Source: Nonomuraea solani (GTDB lineage: Bacteria > Actinomycetota > Actinomycetes > Streptosporangiales > Streptosporangiaceae). From it: 39,121 nucleotides of DNA. This document shows positions 23,376-39,121 of the stretch, one piece after another (the stretch's first letter is position 1; the number at the start of each line of letters is the position of its first letter). The position numbers and the translations under genes were made by a program. Below the pieces are notes generated by a model. The model was not told the origin of the DNA, did no database searches, and saw only the letters and a program-made list of their open reading frames with translations. The stretch covers positions 1 through 39,121 of the forward strand of contig NZ_FNVT01000046.1 in the NCBI RefSeq assembly GCF_900108335.1, given 5' to 3'.

Positions 23376-23421
23376 TTAGGGGGCCTTAGGGGTTAGTCGG
23401 CCCCCGAACATTTCGTAACTT
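23376..23421 (+). promoter_or_regulatory. PKS operon promoter with TAGGGG repeats
   Basis: TTAGGGGG (23376-23383) and TTAGGGGTTAG (23386-23396) are direct repeats exactly 10 bp apart. A -10-like TAACTT at 23416-23421 lies 29 bp after the second repeat and 39 bp after the first. The PKS ATG at 23451 follows. The region lies in the 77-bp gap after the adenylating enzyme gene. Confidence 0.55.
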
Positions 23422-23450
23422 GGTTGCGGCACCAAAAGGGTGGTAGACCC

Positions 23451-35264
<11,814 letters not shown>

Positions 35265-35280
35265 ACGGGGGAGATGACTC

Positions 35281-38200
35281 ATGTCGGGCGACGACCGGCT
35301 GCGTGACTACCTGCGCAGGGCCACTGCGGATCTCCAGGAGACCCGGCGGCAGCTCCGCGATGTGACGGAGCGAGCCCGGGAGCCGATCGCGATCGTCGGC
35401 ATGGCCTGCCGGTACCCGGGCGGGGTGGCCACCCCGGAGGAGCTGTGGTCCCTGGTGGCCGCGGGCCGGGAGGGCATCGCCGGCTTCCCCACCGACCGGG
35501 GCTGGGATCTGGACGCGCTCTACGATCCGGAGCTGACCCGCCCGGGAACCAGCTACGTGAACCGCGGCGGGTTCCTGGGCGGCTCCGGCGAGTTCGACGC
35601 CGACTTCTTCGGGATGAGCCCGCGCGAGGCCACCGCCACCGACCCGCAGCAGCGGCTCATCCTGGAAACCTCCTGGGAGGCTCTGGAGCACGCCGGCGTC
35701 GACCCGTCCGGGCTGCGGCGCAGCCGTACCGGAGTCTACGTCGGGGTGATGGCTCCGGACTACGCGATCGGCTACGGCCGGGACGTACCCGAGGCCGAGG
35801 GCATGCTCAGCACCGGATCGCACGGCAGCGTGGTGTCCGGGCGGGTGTCGTACGCGCTCGGCTTGGAAGGGCCGGCGGTGTCGGTGGACACGGCGTGTTC
35901 GTCGTCGCTGGTGGCGTTGCATCTGGCGGCACAGGCGTTGCGCAGCGGGGAGTGTGATCTGGCGCTGGCCGGTGGCGTGACGGTGATGTCCACGCCGGAG
36001 ACGTTCACCGAGTTCGCCCGGCAGCGGGGGCTGGCCCCGGACGGCCGGGTGAAGGCGTTCGCCGACGCCGCGGACGGCACCGCCTGGGGCGAGGGTGTCG
36101 GGGTGCTGGTGGTGGAGCGGCTGTCGGACGCCCGACGCCACGGCCACCGGGTCCTGGCTGTGGTACGCGGCACCGCGGTCAACCAGGACGGCGCCTCCAA
36201 CGGGCTGACCGCGCCCAACGGCCCCTCCCAAGAGCGGGTGATCCTGCAGGCGCTGGCGGCCGCCGGGTTGGTGGCCGCGGACGTGGACGTGGTCGAAGCA
36301 CACGGTACGGGCACCGCGCTGGGCGATCCGATCGAGGCGCAGGCGCTGCTGGCCACCTATGGCCGTGGGCGGCGGTCGCCGTTGTGGCTGGGCTCGGTGA
36401 AGTCGAACCTGGGTCACACCCAGGCGGCGGCCGGGGTGGCCGGTGTGATCAAGATGGTCCAGGCGATGCGGTACGGGCTGCTGCCCGAGACGCTGCACGT
36501 GGACGCGCCGTCCTCCAAGGTGAACTGGTCCGGCGGCGCGGTGGAACTGCTGACCGAGGCCCGGCAGTGGCCGCGGGTCGAGGGCCGGCCGCGCCGGGCC
36601 GGGGTGTCGTCGTTCGGCTTCAGCGGCACCAACGCTCATGTGATCTTGGAAGAGCCCCCCGTCGAGGAGCCGTCGGCCGTCGGTGCCGCTGCTGAGGGAT
36701 CGCCGGCCGCGCCGGTGCCTGTGGTGGTGTCGGCGAAGAGCCAGGTGGCGTTGCGGGCGCAGGCCGGTCGGCTGGCCGGGTTCATGGCCGAGCACGGCTC
36801 CGCCGATGTGCTGGAGGTGGCCGTCGGGTTGACCCGAAGGGCGGCCCTGGAGCACCGGGCGGTGCTTCCGGTGGCGGACCGGGAGGGTCTGCTGGCCGGG
36901 TTGCGGGCGTTGGCGGCCGGGGAGCTGGAGCCGTCTTCGGTGGTGGGCCGGGTGCGGCCGGGCCGGGTGGCGGTGCTGTTTTCGGGCCAGGGTGCTCAGC
37001 GGTCTGGGATGGGTCGTGAGCTGTATGCGGCTTTCCCGGTGTTCGCCCGTGCCTTCGATGAGGCGTGTGCGTTGCTGGAGGCCGAACTCGCTGCCACAGA
37101 GGTCATGACCGGCCTGGCCGGTGGGGTGAGCCTGCGGGAGATCATCCTCGGCCGGACCGATGGGGTGCTGGATCAGACGGTGTTCGCCCAGGCCGGGTTG
37201 TTCGCGGTGGAGACGGCGTTGTTCCGGCTGCTGGAATCGCTGGGGGTCCGGCCTGATTACGTGGCCGGGCATTCTTTGGGTGAGATCACCGCCGCGCATG
37301 TGGCCGGGGTGCTGGAGTTGGCGGATGCGTGCCGTCTGGTGGCGGCTCGTGGCCGGTTGATGCAGGTGGTGCCGTCCGGTGGTGCGATGGCGGCGATCGG
37401 TTGCGGTGAAGAGGTGCTCGCGCCGGTGCTGGCCGGTTACGACCAGGTGGCGGTGGCTGCGGTGAACGCGCCCGGCGCGGTGGTGATCTCCGGTGCGTCC
37501 GGCCAGGTGGAGCGGGTCGTCGAGTGGGCGCGGCAGCACGGGCACCGGACCCGGCCGCTGCGGGTGTCGCACGCGTTCCATTCCCCGCTGATGGAGCCGA
37601 TGCTGGAGGAGTTCGCCGCGGTGGCGGCCTCGCTCGCGTTCCACCAGCCGACCGTGGCGCTGGTGTCGGGGGTGAGTGGGCGCCTGGCCGGCGCCGAGAT
37701 CACCGAGCCCGGCTACTGGGTCGAGCACGTGCAGCGGCCGGTCCGGTTCGCCGACACCGTCACCACCCTGCGCGGGTACGGAGTCGGCTGTTTCCTGGAG
37801 GCCGGTCCGGACGCCCAGCTCACCCCCATGATCGAACAAACCCTCGCGCACGACGACGCCCACGGGGATGCAGAGCCTGCCTCGGTGGTGGCGTTGCTGC
37901 GCCGCGATCGAGACGAGACCGCCCAACTGATCGCCGGACTGGGCCAGGCCTGGACCTGCGGCACCGGCGTGAACTGGACCGCCTGGCCGACCTGGACCAC
38001 CGCACCGGCCGGTGCCCGCATCGGTCATCTGGACCTGCCCACCTACCCCTTCCAGCGGCGGCATTACTGGCTGCTCCCCCCGGGCCGCTCGCAATCGAGT
38101 GGAGCCGCCGTCACCGACCGCCCTTCCATGTTCGAAGTGGCGTGGCGGCAGGCGGGGGCGGCGATCAGTGCGGCGGCCACCGGCGACGCACTCGTCATCG

Positions 38201-39121
38201 ATTCCACAGACAGTGCTGACGGAGCCCAGGGCGCTGGTGATGTACTCGATCGAGTACGGACCGCTCTGCGTACGGTCCTGGCCGACTTGCGTGGCTGGTT
38301 GACCGAAGCGGACACGCGGCCGGTCGTGGTGGTGACCCGGGGCGCGGTGGCCGTGGCCGACGGCGAGGTCCCGGATCCGGCGCAGGCGGCGGTGTGGGGG
38401 CTGGTGAGGGCTGCTCAGTCAGAAGAGCCGGGCCGGATCACGTTGGTCGACCTTGACGCACACGACGGTTCTCTGGAAGGCGGGCAGGTCGCCTTCGGTC
38501 TGGAGGGGGTATCGGCGAGTTCCGTGCCGATCGCCACCGCTAACGGTGAGGTGTCGCTTGGCGACGCCTCGCTGGGCCGAAGCGGCTCCGGTGTGGGCCG
38601 GAGCGGCGATGAGGGTGAGGTGGCTGACGCGGTGGCGGCGGCGTTGGCGTGTGGTGAGCCGGAGGTGGCGCTGCGCGGCGGCCGGTTGTGGGTGCCGCGT
38701 CTGGAGCGGGTGGCATCGCCCGGTTCGGAAGATGTGGCCTCTTCCTGGTCGGCGGCTGGCGGGGCTGGTCGGGTGGGGGATGCCGGTGAGGAGCCGGTGG
38801 CGGTCTGGCCGGTGGATGGGACGACGCTGATCACCGGTGGTACTGGTGGGCTGGGTGCGTTGGTGGCGCGGCATTTGGTGGTCGAGCATGGGGTGCGGCA
38901 TCTGCTGCTGGTCTCTCGTCGCGGCGCTGATGCCCCGGGGGCGGCCGAGTTGCGTGGCGAGTTGGCCGGGCTGGGTGCCGAGGTGTCTGTCGCCGCTTGT
39001 GATGTGGCTGATCGGGATGCTCTGGCGGTGCTGCTGGAGGGGATTTCCGGTGCTCATCCTCTGCGGGCGGTGGTGCATGCGGCGGGGGTGGTGGATGACG
39101 GGGTGATCACGTCGTTGTCGG
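35281..39121 (+). CDS. Modular type I polyketide synthase, 3' truncated by window
   Basis: The frame is open from ATG 35281 to the last base, about 1,280 codons. GGGGGAG lies about 8 bp before the start, and the previous PKS ends 16 bp upstream, so they share an operon. The N-terminal docking helix (DDRLRDYLRRATADLQETRR) is of the same class as in the first PKS. Module C: KS (about 34-457, Cys206 in VDTACSSS, both active-site histidines present), AT (about 560-925, GHSLGE and HAFH, predicted malonyl), no DH, a structural KR half (about 945-1140), then the catalytic KR with TGGTGGLG and a B-type VDDG motif, cut off before its Ser-Tyr-Asn residues. It should give a beta-hydroxyl. Codon use shifts toward T/G-ending codons after about 36700. 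Confidence 0.95.
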   Translation, partial: MSGDDRLRDYLRRATADLQETRRQLRDVTERAREPIAIVGMACRYPGGVATPEELWSLVAAGREGIAGFPTDRGWDLDALYDPELTRPGTSYVNRGGFLGGSGEFDADFFGMSPREATATDPQQRLILETSWEALEHAGVDPSGLRRSRTGVYVGVMAPDYAIGYGRDVPEAEGMLSTGSHGSVVSGRVSYALGLEGPAVSVDTACSSSLVALHLAAQALRSGECDLALAGGVTVMSTPETFTEFARQRGLAPDGRVKAFADAADGTAWGEGVGVLVVERLSDARRHGHRVLAVVRGTAVNQDGASNGLTAPNGPSQERVILQALAAAGLVAADVDVVEAHGTGTALGDPIEAQALLATYGRGRRSPLWLGSVKSNLGHTQAAAGVAGVIKMVQAMRYGLLPETLHVDAPSSKVNWSGGAVELLTEARQWPRVEGRPRRAGVSSFGFSGTNAHVILEEPPVEEPSAVGAAAEGSPAAPVPVVVSAKSQVALRAQAGRLAGFMAEHGSADVLEVAVGLTRRAALEHRAVLPVADREGLLAGLRALAAGELEPSSVVGRVRPGRVAVLFSGQGAQRSGMGRELYAAFPVFARAFDEACALLEAELAATEVMTGLAGGVSLREIILGRTDGVLDQTVFAQAGLFAVETALFRLLESLGVRPDYVAGHSLGEITAAHVAGVLELADACRLVAARGRLMQVVPSGGAMAAIGCGEEVLAPVLAGYDQVAVAAVNAPGAVVISGASGQVERVVEWARQHGHRTRPLRVSHAFHSPLMEPMLEEFAAVAASLAFHQPTVALVSGVSGRLAGAEITEPGYWVEHVQRPVRFADTVTTLRGYGVGCFLEAGPDAQLTPMIEQTLAHDDAHGDAEPASVVALLRRDRDETAQLIAGLGQAWTCGTGVNWTAWPTWTTAPAGARIGHLDLPTYPFQRRHYWLLPPGRSQSSGAAVTDRPSMFEVAWRQAGAAISAAATGDALVIDSTDSADGAQGAGDVLDRVRTALRTVLADLRGWLTEADTRPVVVVTRGAVAVADGEVPDPAQAAVWGLVRAAQSEEPGRITLVDLDAHDGSLEGGQVAFGLEGVSASSVPIATANGEVSLGDASLGRSGSGVGRSGDEGEVADAVAAALACGEPEVALRGGRLWVPRLERVASPGSEDVASSWSAAGGAGRVGDAGEEPVAVWPVDGTTLITGGTGGLGALVARHLVVEHGVRHLLLVSRRGADAPGAAELRGELAGLGAEVSVAACDVADRDALAVLLEGISGAHPLRAVVHAAGVVDDGVITSLS

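Overview
The window is high-GC actinobacterial DNA. It has GC-rich third codon positions, many GTG/TTG starts, a three-part acyl-CoA carboxylase with an epsilon subunit, and modular type I PKS genes. RpoB ends in the actinobacterial way. A separate rpoB that is not followed by rpoC, lying beside a biosynthetic cluster, recalls the natural rpoB duplication known in Nonomuraea and other rare actinomycetes. I therefore favour Streptosporangiales or a relative, without certainty.

Layout: (1) 1-2369, end of rpoB, a strong hairpin, then a lipoprotein gene; no rpoC. (2) 2459-4149 (minus), an operon of type II thioesterase, a small coupled ORF and a Sfp-type phosphopantetheinyl transferase. (3) 4150-5074, a regulatory/decayed region with tandem ACCCCTA motifs and an aldehyde dehydrogenase remnant. 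(4) 5075-8783, acyl-CoA carboxylase beta, epsilon and alpha (biotin) subunits. (5) 8784-9646, a non-coding region with motif repeats. (6) 9647-12427, a large LuxR-family (LAL) regulator with a TTA codon. (7) 12460-15052, a degenerate ABC-ATPase fragment and a TetR repressor (minus), divergent from an MFS exporter. (8) 15215-20433, a P450-like helper, glycosyltransferase, VinJ-like aminopeptidase and both glutamate mutase subunits. (9) 20522-23373, a VinK-like acyltransferase, a discrete ACP (minus) and a VinM-like adenylating enzyme. (10) 23451 to the window end, two modular PKS genes, the second cut off by the end.

These genes look like most of the front half of a glycosylated macrolactam polyketide cluster with a vicenistatin-type beta-amino acid starter. 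By analogy with the Vin enzymes, glutamate mutase makes 3-methylaspartate, which is loaded on the discrete ACP and decarboxylated to 3-aminoisobutyryl-ACP. The adenylating enzyme then caps the free amine with an amino acid, the VinK-like protein moves the dipeptidyl unit to the PKS, and the VinJ-like peptidase removes the cap before macrolactam closure. The carboxylase can supply malonyl- and methylmalonyl-CoA, the transferase activates ACPs, and the thioesterase edits them. A helper-dependent glycosyltransferase adds a deoxysugar, and the MFS pump exports product. The VinN- and VinO-type enzymes, the PKS loading module, the releasing thioesterase and all sugar-biosynthesis genes are absent here and presumably lie downstream.

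The most unusual features are the rpoB without rpoC at the cluster edge, and a shared promoter signature. That signature is repeats of TAGGGG(T/G), usually about 10-12 bp apart, found upstream of several cluster operons. It probably defines the regulon of one pathway activator.
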